Assembly (NCBI RefSeq): GCF_037975445.1
Contig: NZ_CP150254.1
Coordinates: forward strand, 1,300,001 to 1,364,000
Direction of reading: 5' to 3'
DNA length: 64,000 nt
From: Peribacillus sp. FSL P2-0133
GTDB taxonomy: Bacteria > Bacillota > Bacilli > Bacillales > DSM-1321
The notes below the pieces were generated by a model. The model searched no databases, had not been told where the DNA came from, and saw only the letters and a list, made by a program, of their open reading frames with translations. The position numbers and the translations under genes were made by a program. This document shows positions 47,999-58,648 of this stretch, in pieces. How positions within the stretch are numbered: position 1 is the stretch's first letter; every line of letters begins with the position of its first letter.

Positions 47999-48219
47999 TA
48001 TTCTTTTTTCAAGAACTTGGCAATCAATGGGTTCAGATTAATTTTATCAATGGTCGGTTTGTATTGACTGTATAAGCCCATCAATGTTTCAACGTTCTCC
48101 ATCAATTGCATGTTATCAACTTTCGATTCCTCTTGCTCCGGTTCAGCCTTCCTGCCAAACATCAAATTCGAAAAATGATCATCCGGGTTTCTTTCGCGGT
48201 TGCGATTGAAGATGTCCAC
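47998..48219 (-). CDS. Small hypothetical protein (73 aa), possible YjzB counterpart
   Basis: A hydrophilic 73-residue protein (MDIFNRNRERNPDDHFSNLM ... LNPLIAKFLKKE) with GGAGGAATTC before its ATG. The start motif and the Met-Leu-rich middle (VDNMQLMENVETLMGLYSQY) look like small spore-coat-type proteins, but no family is certain. It sits divergent from fabHA as yjzB does in B. subtilis. Confidence 0.65.
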   Translation of the reverse strand: MDIFNRNRERNPDDHFSNLMFGRKAEPEQEESKVDNMQLMENVETLMGLYSQYKPTIDKINLNPLIAKFLKKE

Positions 48220-48325
48220 AATGAATTCCTCCTTTTATTTATAATGTATGTCCTAAATCTCCCTTGGCATAGGCGCTTGACCGACTTCTGAAAGAGATTT
48301 CTTTAGCCTTTCAAACTGTTAACTC

Positions 48326-48371
48326 TTGCAAGGAAGTCTTTTTTTATATAAAATTAGTACCAGGTAATAAT
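48326..48371 (+). promoter_or_regulatory. fabHA-fabF promoter with FapR operator
   Basis: TTGCAA (48326-48331), 17 bases, TAAAAT (48349-48354). At 48353-48371 lies ATTAGTACCAGGTAATAAT, close to the FapR palindrome TTAGTACC-N2-GTACTAA (one mismatch in each outer arm). FapR is a malonyl-CoA-responsive repressor of fatty-acid synthesis, so these two genes should be in its regulon. Confidence 0.78.
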
Positions 48372-48413
48372 AGATGATTATAATAACTCATAAAAATATA
48401 AGGGGATGGCAAG

Positions 48414-49349
48414 ATGAATGCTGGAATACTAGGGCTTGGCCGCTACTTACCCGACAAAATCGTTACAAATGCGGATTTAGAAAAAATTATGGACACTTCC
48501 GACGAGTGGATCCGGACTAGGACGGGTATTGAGCAAAGAAGAATTGCAAATGATGATATTGATACATCAGATATGGCTTATCAAGCCGCAAAAGCTGCAT
48601 TGAAAAATGCGGAAATTTCTGCTGAAGAGATAGATTTAATTCTTGTAGCTACTGTTACACCTGATCAGTCGTTTCCTTCTGTCGCTTGCATGATTCAAGA
48701 GAAATTGGGAGCGATGAAGGCAGCTGCAATGGATGTAAGTGCTGCATGTGCCGGTTTTATGTATGCAATGATCACGGCACAGCAATTTATTAAGTCAGGT
48801 GCATATAAGCATGTGTTGATTGTCGGTGTTGAAAAACTTTCGAAAGTAACCAATTGGGAAGACCGCAATACTGCTGTACTTTTTGGTGACGGAGCGGGTG
48901 CAGTTGTACTTGGACCTGTATCTGAAGGCAAAGGAGTCCTTTCCTTTGAATTAGGAGCAGATGGAACCGGTGGGAAGCACTTATTACAGGAAGGAGATTT
49001 CATTCATATGAATGGACGTGAAGTATTTAAATTTGCTGTCCGTCAGATGGGGGAATCCAGCCTGAGTGTATTGGACAAAGCTGGTTTGACAAAAGAAGAT
49101 GTGGATCTGCTTGTCCCGCATCAAGCAAACATACGCATTATGGAAGCCTCAAGGGAACGATTGGATCTCCCGCTTGAAAAAATGACAAAAACGATTCATA
49201 AATATGGGAATACTTCTTCAGCGTCCATTCCAATGGCCCTTGTGGAAGAAATGGAAGCGGGAAGAATCAAGGACAATGACTTAATCGTCATGGTCGGTTT
49301 TGGTGGTGGCCTTACATGGGGAGCGATCGCTCTTAGGTGGGGTAAATAA
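48414..49349 (+). CDS. fabHA: Beta-ketoacyl-ACP synthase III
   Basis: A 311-residue KAS III that condenses an acyl-CoA primer (branched in Bacillaceae) with malonyl-ACP. Catalytic triad: Cys112 in SAACAGF, His in VPHQANIR (about 238), Asn in [10 protein letters not shown] (about 268). The symbol follows the syntenic B. subtilis fabHA. ATG follows AAGGGGATGGCAAG. 50 bases before fabF. Confidence 0.95.
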   Translation: MNAGILGLGRYLPDKIVTNADLEKIMDTSDEWIRTRTGIEQRRIANDDIDTSDMAYQAAKAALKNAEISAEEIDLILVATVTPDQSFPSVACMIQEKLGAMKAAAMDVSAACAGFMYAMITAQQFIKSGAYKHVLIVGVEKLSKVTNWEDRNTAVLFGDGAGAVVLGPVSEGKGVLSFELGADGTGGKHLLQEGDFIHMNGREVFKFAVRQMGESSLSVLDKAGLTKEDVDLLVPHQANIRIMEASRERLDLPLEKMTKTIHKYGNTSSASIPMALVEEMEAGRIKDNDLIVMVGFGGGLTWGAIALRWGK

Positions 49350-49399
49350 AAGAAGAAGCAAAACGTAAGTGCTTTAAAAATAGGAAGGAGCCATTTTTA

Positions 49400-50638
49400 A
49401 TGACTAAACGCCGTGTAGTTGTAACAGGTATTGGAGCAATCTCTCCAGTTGGTAATGATGCAGAAACTGGATGGAAGAATATAATCGAGGGGAAATCGGG
49501 AATAGGACCTTTAACTCGTTTGAATGCTGAGGAATTCCCCGTTAAAGTGGCTGCTGAAATCAAGGAATTTGATATAGAGACATATATAAATCGTAAAGAA
49601 GCACGCAAAATGGACCGTTTTACCCATTATGCAATTGCAGCTTCCGTTATGGCATATAATGATAGCAAGCTGGAAATAACCGATGAAAATGCTGCACGTG
49701 TCGGGGTCTGGATCGGTTCGGGTATCGGCGGTCTGGAGACACTTGAAACACAGCATGAAAACTTTTTAAACAGAGGATATAAACGGGTGAGCCCATTTTT
49801 CGTTCCAATGATGATTCCGGACATGGCAGCCGGCCAGGTTTCTATCTTACTGGGTGCTAAAGGAATCAATTCATGTACGGTAACAGCCTGTGCAACAGGA
49901 ACAAATTCAATTGGTGATGCGTTTAAAGCCATACAACGGGGCGATGCCGATGTCATGATCACAGGCGGGGCCGAAGCGCCAATCACAAAAATGTCGGTTG
50001 CAGGCTTTTGTGCAAATACGGCTTTATCGACCAACCCTGATCCACAAACGGCTAGCCGTCCTTTTGATCTTAATCGTGATGGTTTCGTAATTGGGGAAGG
50101 AGCTGGAATTATCGTTCTGGAAGATCTTGAACATGCATTGAATAGAGGAGCCAAGATTTATGCTGAAATAGCTGGTTATGGCTCAACTGGAGATGCCTTC
50201 CATATTACCGCTCCGGCACCAGGTGGAGAAGGCGGGGCAAGAGCAATGAAAATTGCAATTGAGGATGCAGGTTTGAATCCGGAAGACATCCAATATGTGA
50301 ATGCCCACGGAACGAGTACGCCATACAATGACAAATACGAAACGATGGCAGTCAAAGAAGTCTTTGGCGACCATGCTAATAAACTTGCAATAAGTTCCAC
50401 TAAATCGATGACAGGCCATATGTTAGGGGCAGCAGGCGGTGTGGAAGCAATATTCACGATTCAGGCAATAAGGGACAGCATATTGCCTCCAACCATCAAT
50501 ATTGAAACACCAGACCCTGAGTGTGATTTGGACTATGTTCCGAATCAAGCAAGGAAGGGCGAAATCAATGCAGCCATCAGTAATTCACTTGGATTCGGTG
50601 GACATAACGCAACCATTCTTTTCAAGAAGTATCAATAA
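49400..50638 (+). CDS. fabF: Beta-ketoacyl-ACP synthase II
   Basis: A 412-residue KAS II elongating acyl-ACPs. Active-site Cys164 in [13 protein letters not shown], His in [11 protein letters not shown] (about 302) and His in [10 protein letters not shown] (about 338). Length and motifs are typical of Bacillus FabF. Ribosome site AGGAAGGAG. Co-transcribed with fabHA under the FapR site. Confidence 0.96.
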   Translation: MTKRRVVVTGIGAISPVGNDAETGWKNIIEGKSGIGPLTRLNAEEFPVKVAAEIKEFDIETYINRKEARKMDRFTHYAIAASVMAYNDSKLEITDENAARVGVWIGSGIGGLETLETQHENFLNRGYKRVSPFFVPMMIPDMAAGQVSILLGAKGINSCTVTACATGTNSIGDAFKAIQRGDADVMITGGAEAPITKMSVAGFCANTALSTNPDPQTASRPFDLNRDGFVIGEGAGIIVLEDLEHALNRGAKIYAEIAGYGSTGDAFHITAPAPGGEGGARAMKIAIEDAGLNPEDIQYVNAHGTSTPYNDKYETMAVKEVFGDHANKLAISSTKSMTGHMLGAAGGVEAIFTIQAIRDSILPPTINIETPDPECDLDYVPNQARKGEINAAISNSLGFGGHNATILFKKYQ

Positions 50639-50649
50639 GTTATGAAGGA

Positions 50650-50684
50650 AGAGCAGATCCTTTGGGATCTGCTCTTTTTATTTT
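50650..50684 (+). terminator. Terminator after fabF
   Basis: AGAGCAGATCC / GGATCTGCTCT perfect stem, loop TTTG, T5 tail. Confidence 0.92.
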
Positions 50685-50776
50685 GAAGGGAAAATGCAAA
50701 TGCGAGGGATATAAAATGTGTCAACCGCCTTCTTAAAATCATACGATAGTCAATAGGAAGCGGAGGTGTATGGGAA

Positions 50777-51547
50777 ATGGGAGTCATTTCAACCGATGAA
50801 TGGATGATGAAGGATTTCAACCGCCCGGTACAGATGATGGAAAGACTTAAAAGTACATTCAACAATACCCTTGATTCGAACATGATTTATCATCATTTAT
50901 TAAAGCATGGCATGTATTCGCCGAATCAAAAAACCAAACTCACATGGAAAGACTTAAAAGAAAATAATGCATGGGAAAAAACTCAAAGCTTGTTTACAGC
51001 CTATAAGAAGCTTTGGGGAGGGCCTGATGTTCCCATATATATTTTTCCGCTCATGTCTTCAGGGATATGGAATAAAAAAGTTGAAACGAAGTCAGGGTTG
51101 GCATTTAAAGATAAACTATTCCTTTTTTACGGCACGGGGATGGCCGAAAAGGAAATGGAGGCCCTGTTGATTCATGAATATCATCATGTTTGCCGTCTGC
51201 ATCATTTGAAAAAGGGCGAAAAAGAATACACTCTCCTGGATACGATGATCATGGAAGGACTGGCGGAAAGAACGGTGGGAAAATATTTAGGAACAAAATT
51301 TTTAGCGAAATGGACTAAGTTATATCAGGAAGATAAACTACGGGAATTTTGGAACAAGCATTTAGAGGAAAAGCACATGATAAAACGTACAGATCCTCTT
51401 CATGATACACTTCTCCTTGGGGCGAAAGGATATCCGTATATGCTTGGATACTGTAGTGGCTATTACCTGGTGAAAAATTTTGAAAAGCTCTCTGTGAAAA
51501 GATCATTCATTATCCAGTCTGAAGAATTCTTATCAAAAAAGAGTTAA
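50777..51547 (+). CDS. yjaZ: YjaZ, DUF2268 zinc-protease-like protein
   Basis: A 256-residue soluble protein with the zinc-peptidase motif HEYHH in ALLIHEYHHVCRLHH (about residues 130-144) and a downstream Glu in MIMEGLAERTVG (third-ligand helix). It fits DUF2268 and the syntenic B. subtilis YjaZ. ATG 50777 follows GGAGGTGTATGGGAA. Substrate unknown; no secretion signal. Confidence 0.87.
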   Translation: MGVISTDEWMMKDFNRPVQMMERLKSTFNNTLDSNMIYHHLLKHGMYSPNQKTKLTWKDLKENNAWEKTQSLFTAYKKLWGGPDVPIYIFPLMSSGIWNKKVETKSGLAFKDKLFLFYGTGMAEKEMEALLIHEYHHVCRLHHLKKGEKEYTLLDTMIMEGLAERTVGKYLGTKFLAKWTKLYQEDKLREFWNKHLEEKHMIKRTDPLHDTLLLGAKGYPYMLGYCSGYYLVKNFEKLSVKRSFIIQSEEFLSKKS

Positions 51548-51652
51548 TATATACGTTCTTTTTTTCTTAATCTGTTTTCTAGAATAGGAATAAATTGTAT
51601 GGTTCCTGCCTATACTGATTGACAAACAGAAATTTGTTTAAGTGAGGGATGA

Positions 51653-52411
51653 ATGATGCTATATCTTCATGATGTATGGGTTAACTGGTTTGAAGGAGAA
51701 GAAAACGGCTATAATATTTGTCATTTTCATGAATGGAGGAAGGATGACGGGATCGAACTACTAGATCAAGTTCCTTTGTTGAAAGTGTCATCAACATTGT
51801 TCCACTACATAGAGAACGACTTGTCAGAATTACCTAAGCCATTGCTCAATGATGTTTATCAAAAAGCATATGCAAGGAAAAATCATGAAAGAATTCAGCT
51901 TGACTATTGTTTTATCGTGACTGATGGAAATGGAATTTTAGCTGTTGATACGATAGGTTATCATATTCCGATTAGGAAAAGCAGAATAATTCCCCGGCAG
52001 GAACAAATTGTTTATGACATGATAGAAAACCATGATGAGATGGATTACACCTTTACTGAAAAACCTACATCTGAGAAAGAATATCATATTTTGTCGCCGT
52101 CTCCCTTATTCATGAACGGTTTGACAAGAAAAGAAAGACAGCTTAAGCAATTGCTATTCATGGCCATGGACCAATTATTCACTGCGAAAAACACAGCTGA
52201 AATCCGCTATTGGTATACAGAATGGGCCCCTGAGAAATATGAAAGCATTCAAGAAATGGATTTTCAGATAGCTTGGCTTGAGTTATATGAAGAAATGAAG
52301 GAAGGCTGGTCAGAGAAGCATCTTCAACTTTGTGAAAACCTTGTGAAGGGGCAGCCTTTTTTTGAAAAGCTTTGGCAAGTGGAGGCCGGCGATAGCCCAT
52401 CGATATTATGA
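51653..52411 (+). CDS. yjbA: YjbA, UPF0736 (DUF3603) protein
   Basis: A 252-residue acidic, Trp/Tyr-rich soluble protein ([20 protein letters not shown]) with the conserved middle [20 protein letters not shown]. Fits the YjbA family in length and in the order fabF-yjaZ-yjbA-trpS. Function unknown. GAGGGATGA upstream; a second ATG follows directly and cannot be excluded. Confidence 0.88.
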   Translation: MMLYLHDVWVNWFEGEENGYNICHFHEWRKDDGIELLDQVPLLKVSSTLFHYIENDLSELPKPLLNDVYQKAYARKNHERIQLDYCFIVTDGNGILAVDTIGYHIPIRKSRIIPRQEQIVYDMIENHDEMDYTFTEKPTSEKEYHILSPSPLFMNGLTRKERQLKQLLFMAMDQLFTAKNTAEIRYWYTEWAPEKYESIQEMDFQIAWLELYEEMKEGWSEKHLQLCENLVKGQPFFEKLWQVEAGDSPSIL

Positions 52412-52413
52412 AC

Positions 52414-52445
52414 AAAAAAGACGATCCGATGAGGATCGTCTTTTT

Positions 52446-52448
<3 letters not shown>
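52414..52448. terminator. Bidirectional terminator between yjbA and trpS
   Basis: AAAAAAGACGATCC / GGATCGTCTTTTTTT with loop GATGA; the trpS stop lies inside the right flank. Confidence 0.92.
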
Positions 52449-53972
<1,524 letters not shown>

Positions 53973-55151
53973 ATGAAACCAATGTGTAAATGGTTGATGA
54001 CAGGTATGTGCATATTCCTGATTCAACAGCCAGTTCATGCGCAAAGCATGAACGAAACCAGGCAGGTGGCATTAGAAAATAAAGAATTGCCTGTGAGCGT
54101 ACCGCGTTTTGTTTTTGATTCGGGGTTGAAATTTGACTATCCGGATGCTGTGCGCGGAATATATGTGACAGGGCCTGCAGCGGGTGGCAATAAATTGAAT
54201 GAGCTTATTAAATATGTAGATGAAACCGATTTGAATGCGATGGTCATTGACATTAAGGATGACAGGGGGAACGTTACTTATAAACCCGAAGATCCCGATT
54301 CTCCATATGCTGGGATCGGTAAAGACTACATAAAAAACCCAAGATCAATGCTGAAAAAATTTGAGGATAAACAGATTTATCCGATTGCAAGGGTAGTCGT
54401 CTTTAAAGACTCCCATTTGGCCAAAGAGAAGCCTGAATTGTCTTTTTTAGATGGAGAAAAGGTATGGAAGAATGGTCGAGGGGAAGCCTTCGTTAACCCA
54501 TTCTTAAAAGAGGTGTGGGATTATAATGTCGGTATTGCCATTGAAGCGGCAAAGATGGGTTTTAAAGAAATTCAATTTGACTATGTCCGTTTCCCCGAAG
54601 GATTCGAAAATAAAGAAGATGATTTGAAATATGATGTAGGTGAATATGATGAAGCGAAAGTGAGTAATACAGCCAAAAGGGTTCAGGCAGTGACAGATTT
54701 CGTAAGTTATGCGAGGAAACAACTGGAGCCATATGGTGTGGAAGTGTCAGTGGATATTTTTGGATATGCGGCTACATTGCCTGAAGCTCCCGGAATTGGG
54801 CAAAACTTTACAAAAATTTCTGAGAATGTTGATGTAATTTCCTCGATGATCTATCCGAGTCACTGGACATCTTATTTTGGTATCGATAAGCCTGATTTGG
54901 AGCCTTATAATCTCGTTAAGGAATATGCGAAATTAGAAAACGGGAAGCTGAAGGAATTAAAAACACCACCTACTTCAAGGCCTTGGTTACAAGATTTTAC
55001 TGCCTCATATTTAGGAGAGGGGAATTACCAAAGGTATGGTAAGGAAGAAGTGGAAGCCCAAATAAAAGCATTGAATGACAATGGTATTGATGAATACTTG
55101 TTATGGAATGCAGCAAATCGATATACAAAGGGAGTAGACTATACCCCATGA
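53973..55151 (+). CDS. Secreted glycoside-hydrolase-like protein (DUF4015)
   Basis: A 392-residue protein from ATG 53973, with GAGGTGGAG just upstream. A signal peptide (about 1-24, cleavage after VHA-QS) is followed by a TIM-barrel-like domain: VRGIYVTGPAAGG, AMVIDIKDDRGNVTY, YPIARVVVFKDS, IQFDYVRFPEG (acidic residues typical of the active site), VSVDIFGYAA, ISSMIYPSHW and DEYLLWNAANRY. This is the DUF4015 'putative glycosyl hydrolase' family found in Bacillus surfaces. Substrate unknown, likely cell-wall or extracellular glycan. Confidence 0.85.
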   Translation: MKPMCKWLMTGMCIFLIQQPVHAQSMNETRQVALENKELPVSVPRFVFDSGLKFDYPDAVRGIYVTGPAAGGNKLNELIKYVDETDLNAMVIDIKDDRGNVTYKPEDPDSPYAGIGKDYIKNPRSMLKKFEDKQIYPIARVVVFKDSHLAKEKPELSFLDGEKVWKNGRGEAFVNPFLKEVWDYNVGIAIEAAKMGFKEIQFDYVRFPEGFENKEDDLKYDVGEYDEAKVSNTAKRVQAVTDFVSYARKQLEPYGVEVSVDIFGYAATLPEAPGIGQNFTKISENVDVISSMIYPSHWTSYFGIDKPDLEPYNLVKEYAKLENGKLKELKTPPTSRPWLQDFTASYLGEGNYQRYGKEEVEAQIKALNDNGIDEYLLWNAANRYTKGVDYTP

Positions 55152-55188
55152 AAAAAAGGATGACCTAGGAAGTTTCTTCCGGTCATCC
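55151..55188. terminator. Terminator between DUF4015 gene and small membrane gene
   Basis: GGATGACC-TA-GGAAG / CTTCC-GGTCATCC stem; the minus-strand exit has T7 and the plus exit is weak, so it mainly serves the minus gene at 55203-55391. Confidence 0.85.
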
Positions 55189-55202
55189 ATATTCTCTCTG
55201 AA

Positions 55203-55391
55203 TTACCGCTTTTTATTCCCGCCAACTTGACTCCACCCTGACTGAATTCGTTTCGATTGATCGAAAATATGAGAGTGACGTTTCCCGCCAAACCATTTTT
55301 CGCCGATGCCATTCGTCACAACGCCATTCACAGCTGTAATGCCAATAACGCAAGCAGCGACTAAAAAAAAGTCCAAAAAGTAATTGACCAT
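55203..55391 (-). CDS. Small membrane protein (62 aa), hypothetical
   Basis: ATG 55391 has AGGAGGG 5 bases upstream. One N-terminal TM helix (YFLDFFLVAACVIGITAVNG) then a basic, Ser/Lys-rich tail (GGKRHSHIFDQSKRIQSGWS). It has its own terminator, so it is likely real. No family recognised. Confidence 0.68.
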   Translation of the reverse strand: MVNYFLDFFLVAACVIGITAVNGVVTNGIGEKWFGGKRHSHIFDQSKRIQSGWSQVGGNKKR

Positions 55392-55487
55392 CAAAACCCT
55401 CCTAATATTTTCAAGCTATTCAAGTTCCATTGTAGTGGATAAGAAATAATCTGGAAAGTATAAACTAGCAAATGAGGAGATTAAATT

Positions 55488-56069
55488 ATGAATTGGTATG
55501 AAAAGCTAAATCAGTATTTCCCTATTGAAGAAATGAAGTCCAAAGAACATATAGAAGTTCTTTTAGAAGATAAACAGGAAATTTATAAAAAAGATGAAGG
55601 TCCCGACCATGTTTTATTGTATGTGGAAGGGGAAGAGTTTATATTCGTTGATTACCTTTTTGTATCTAAGAAAACAAGGGGGCAGGGACTAGGGAGGAAA
55701 TTGATTCAAAAATTGCAAAAAAAGCAGAAAACGATCTTGCTGGAAGTAGAACCAGTACAAGAAAATGATGATGACACATTTAAAAGGCTGAAATTTTATA
55801 AAAGGGAAGGATTCCGGCACGCCTCTTCGATTTCCTACAGCCGAAAATCGCTTGCAACCAAGGAGGATACGCCTATGGAAATCTTATATTGGCCTGCAAA
55901 CCCATCTGTTGATGAAGAAGACGTATTTGATTTCATGAAAGAGATTTATTCTGAAATCCATACTTACAAAGATGATGATCTTTATGGGAAATCTTATCAA
56001 GATGTAGAGGATGTACTAAGCTTGAATGCAGGTCAGGAAACGGATATTTTTAAAGAGGTGCAAATTTGA
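55488..56069 (+). CDS. yjbC: YjbC, GNAT family acetyltransferase
   Basis: A 193-residue protein with an N-terminal GNAT fold; the acetyl-CoA loop is KKTRGQGLGRKLIQKL (about residues 62-77), after the beta strand FIFVDYLFVS. An acidic C-terminal extension (NPSVDEEDVFDFMKEIYSE) is family-typical. In B. subtilis yjbC and spx form an operon; here a strong terminator and 860 bases lie between them. Confidence 0.88.
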   Translation: MNWYEKLNQYFPIEEMKSKEHIEVLLEDKQEIYKKDEGPDHVLLYVEGEEFIFVDYLFVSKKTRGQGLGRKLIQKLQKKQKTILLEVEPVQENDDDTFKRLKFYKREGFRHASSISYSRKSLATKEDTPMEILYWPANPSVDEEDVFDFMKEIYSEIHTYKDDDLYGKSYQDVEDVLSLNAGQETDIFKEVQI

Positions 56070-56070
56070 G

Positions 56071-56106
56071 AAAAAGGGCCGGTTGTTTCACCGGCCCTTT
56101 TTAATT
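56071..56106 (+). terminator. Terminator after yjbC
   Basis: AAAAAGGGCCGGT / ACCGGCCCTTTTT perfect stem, loop TGTTTC, immediately after the gene. Confidence 0.95.
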
Positions 56107-56145
56107 TGTCGGAAAAAGTACAGTAAAGGAAAAAAATTGCGTGAA

Positions 56146-56217
56146 CGGCCGAAAAAGTGTTCCAGCAGAAAACAACCGGAACATTTTTTGAAAATTGAGG
56201 CAAACTGTCTTTTCTTA
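56146..56217. repeat. Diverged dispersed repeat, copy A
   Basis: 72 bases beginning CGGCCGAAAAAG and ending CTGTCTTTTCTTA. Aligns over its whole length with copy B (56372-56443) at roughly 75 percent by eye. Confidence 0.6.
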
Positions 56218-56371
56218 AAATTTGTCAATAAAAGGAATCTTCGAACCCCGAACCATGATTTTAAAAGAAGGTTTGGTTCCCCTCATGATTAATATGGGAT
56301 GAAACCCACACTAGAGTGAAGAAATTTGCGACACTCCTGCCGAAAAACTGGCTCCGCCAAGACCCCACAGT

Positions 56372-56443
56372 CGGCGGAAAGGGAGCGGATTTCTGAAAAC
56401 AACTGGATCGTTTTTTAGACTGTAGGCAATCTGTCTTTTCTTA
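56372..56443. repeat. Diverged dispersed repeat, copy B
   Basis: 72 bases beginning CGGCGGAAAGGG and ending CTGTCTTTTCTTA, same orientation as copy A. It is preceded by a GC-rich block (GACACTCCTGC ... GACCCCACAG) that resembles, from memory, a decayed form of a small intergenic element common in Bacillus genomes. Confidence 0.6.
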
Positions 56444-56848
56444 TTGTTCATATTTTACGGTAAAATGAATTTCTATAACTTCTTGGATGGTAGAATGCTC
56501 CCTTATCGCTGATTCTTTCGAATTATTTTTTTACTTTTGGAAATATATGTGCTAAAAGAATGGTTTTTAATGTAAAAGGAGGAATTTGCATTTGATTAAA
56601 GAAAATATATTAACATGATCTTGTTTATTGAAAAAGATTGGGGGTAAATAAAAGTAACGAGTTATTTAAAAAATCATGAGGGCCGTAATGAGAGTTAAAT
56701 GAGAATGGTAGGTAGGTATTTTCAATTAGAAAAAGCGGTTTTAATGTATTACATAAAAAACGGAAAAAGCTATAGTACAGGCTAAACTAGAAGTTTAAAA
56801 GGATTTTTCCAAATATCAAAAAGGGTATTCATTTTAAATAAATTAGTG

Positions 56849-56889
56849 TATAATAAAGAAAATGAAATACTTATTTAAAATTATTTCAA
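56849..56889 (+). promoter_or_regulatory. Candidate spx promoter element and PerR-like palindrome
   Basis: TATAAT at 56849-56854 with a weak -35 (TATTCA, 17 bases upstream). TTAAAATTATTTCAA at 56875-56889 matches 12 of 15 positions of the PerR consensus TTATAATTATTATAA. In B. subtilis PerR acts just downstream of an spx promoter, so the geometry is plausible. Confidence 0.35.
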
Positions 56890-56970
56890 ATTAGAGTGGT
56901 ACTTATGAATACTAATAGTAGATTTCCCCTCATAGATCACCGATTCTATATTTAGGGAGTGTGAGTAAAC

Positions 56971-57366
56971 ATGGTAACATTATATACATCACCTAGTTGT
57001 ACTTCATGCAGAAAAGCAAAAGCATGGTTAGAGGAACATGAGATTGGATATAAAGAAAGAAACATTTTTTCAGAACCGTTAACGATTGATGAGATTAAAG
57101 AAATTCTTCGAATGACAGAAGATGGAACCGATGAAATCATTTCAACACGGTCAAAAACTTTCCAAAAGTTAAATGTAAATTTAGAGAGCCTGCCTCTTCA
57201 AGAATTATATAAATTGATCAAGGAGAATCCAGGTCTGTTGAGACGTCCAATTATCCTTGACGAGAAACGGCTTCAAGTTGGTTATAATGAAGATGAGATA
57301 AGACGCTTTTTACCACGTAAAGTCCGTACCTTCCAGTTACGGGAAGCACAACGTATGGTCAACTAA
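56971..57366 (+). CDS. spx: Spx, redox-responsive RNA polymerase-binding regulator
   Basis: A 131-residue ArsC-fold protein. The redox switch Cys10-x2-Cys13 ([10 protein letters not shown]) is intact. [21 protein letters not shown] carries the conserved segment near residues 80-100, and the C-terminal helix (REAQRMVN) is the adaptor/ClpXP-recognised end region. Spx binds RNA polymerase alpha-CTD and redirects transcription under thiol stress. Near-canonical length; ribosome site GGGAGTG. Confidence 0.97.
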   Translation: MVTLYTSPSCTSCRKAKAWLEEHEIGYKERNIFSEPLTIDEIKEILRMTEDGTDEIISTRSKTFQKLNVNLESLPLQELYKLIKENPGLLRRPIILDEKRLQVGYNEDEIRRFLPRKVRTFQLREAQRMVN

Positions 57367-57376
57367 TAAGGTCTTT

Positions 57377-57410
57377 CAAGCTCTGCCAGGAAATGTGCAG
57401 GGCTTTTTCT
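57377..57410 (+). terminator. Terminator after spx
   Basis: AAGCTCTGC / GCAGGGCTT stem (one G-U), T5 tail. Confidence 0.85.
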
Positions 57411-57860
57411 TTATACATAACGATTTTCCGCTGATTTTTTTAACTTAATGAAGGGGAACATAAAAGAATCCTTAGGCGACAGCAGACGTTTTGGATTTGC
57501 AGAAGGTCCCTTGAACCTGTCATCATTTAAAGAAAAAATAAAGAATGAAGCTCATCATTCTGTGTATATAATAAGGCATTAATGGCAGTAAGATTAAAAT
57601 TGAATAAAGCATTAGGATAGTTGCATGAGGATGAATTATTTTATAGAATGAATGGAATATTAGGCAAACAATTGTTTTTTAGATAAGTAATGTTTTTTAT
57701 TTCCCTTCTTCAAGGTTTTGTCATAAAATGATGTAAAATAGTCTGTTTTAATGACTATCATGATTTACAGTATTCACTTACGGGTAAAGAGCTTTTAAGA
57801 GCAATTTTCGCTTGGGGGTTATTATCCCTTCAAAATGAGAAAGGAAGGGAGAGGGGAATC
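57411..57860. other. Intergenic region spx / mecA
   Basis: 450 AT-rich bases before mecA. Only a short frame without a ribosome site (57448-57582) is open. No repeat, RNA motif or clear operator was found. Confidence 0.55.
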
Positions 57861-58529
57861 ATGGAAATCGAACGCATTAATGACGATACAGTTAAATTTT
57901 ATATTTCCTATATAGATATTGAGGAAAGAGGCTTTGATCGCGAAGAAATTTGGTACAGCCGCGAGCGAAGTGAGGAACTTTTTTGGGAAATGATGGATGA
58001 AGTGCATCAAGAAGAAGAATTCATGATTGAAGGACCCTTATGGATTCAAGTTCAAGCCCTTGAAAAAGGCTTGGAAGTTTTGGTCACAAAAGCCCAGCTT
58101 GCCAAAGATGGTCAGAAACTCGAGCTGCCTCTTTCAGATGATAAGTTAAGGGATTTGAATGTATCAGACAAGATGGATACGCTTCTTGATCAACATTTTC
58201 ATGGTAAAGATGAAGAAAGCGGTATGACATTCGAGGATGGTATAATTGAATTCATCACGACTTTCGAGGATTTTGAAGATGTCATTTCATTAAGCAAGCG
58301 TCATGGCTTGGATGACTGGACAACAAAACTTTATGTTTATCAGAATAAATATTATCTTTATATCGAATTTTCCGAGGCGGAGATTGATGAGGAAGAAATC
58401 GATAATGTTTTAAGTCTTTTATTGGAATATAGTCAGGAGTCACCTATAACGGTGCACATGCTTGAAGAGTACGGGAAGATAGTTATCGAAAATGATGTAT
58501 TCACAACGGTCGATAAATATTTCGCATAG
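57861..58529 (+). CDS. mecA: MecA adaptor protein
   Basis: A 222-residue adaptor that targets ComK and other substrates to ClpCP. The N-terminal substrate-binding domain (MEIERINDDTVKFYISYIDI) is at about 1-80, followed by an acidic linker and the C-terminal ClpC-binding domain (about 115-222, FEDFEDVISLSKR and LYIEFSEAEIDEEE). Highly acidic as usual. ATG follows GGAAGGGAGAGGGG. Confidence 0.95.
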   Translation: MEIERINDDTVKFYISYIDIEERGFDREEIWYSRERSEELFWEMMDEVHQEEEFMIEGPLWIQVQALEKGLEVLVTKAQLAKDGQKLELPLSDDKLRDLNVSDKMDTLLDQHFHGKDEESGMTFEDGIIEFITTFEDFEDVISLSKRHGLDDWTTKLYVYQNKYYLYIEFSEAEIDEEEIDNVLSLLLEYSQESPITVHMLEEYGKIVIENDVFTTVDKYFA

Positions 58530-58536
58530 ACTGTTG

Positions 58537-58566
58537 AGGCCGATTTCAGTAGAAATCGGCCTTTTC
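58537..58566 (+). terminator. Terminator after mecA
   Basis: GAGGCCGATTTC / GAAATCGGCCTTTT stem, 4-base loop, short T tail. Confidence 0.9.
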
Positions 58567-58648
58567 GTCCAAGATTAAGTGTTTTTTGCCTTAGCATGGA
58601 GGTTTTTCAAATATGCCTGTGTTTGTTTGTTAATTGGAGGTAGTCTAG

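Larger units (their letters stand above)
56107..56970. other. Long non-coding region upstream of spx
   Basis: 864 bases without a supported gene. It holds two diverged copies of a 72-base repeat around a GC-richer block (56326-56394), then AT-rich sequence with the probable spx promoter and an operator-like palindrome at 56875-56889. Confidence 0.7.

Noticed and set aside
49627..50154. 175-residue minus-strand frame
   Set aside because: Antisense shadow of fabF; no ribosome site or family.
56026..56292. 88-residue plus-strand frame after yjbC
   Set aside because: It overlaps the yjbC end, crosses its terminator and the diverged repeat, and has no ribosome site.
57448..57582. 44-residue frame between spx and mecA
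   Set aside because: No ribosome site and no recognisable family; probably chance.
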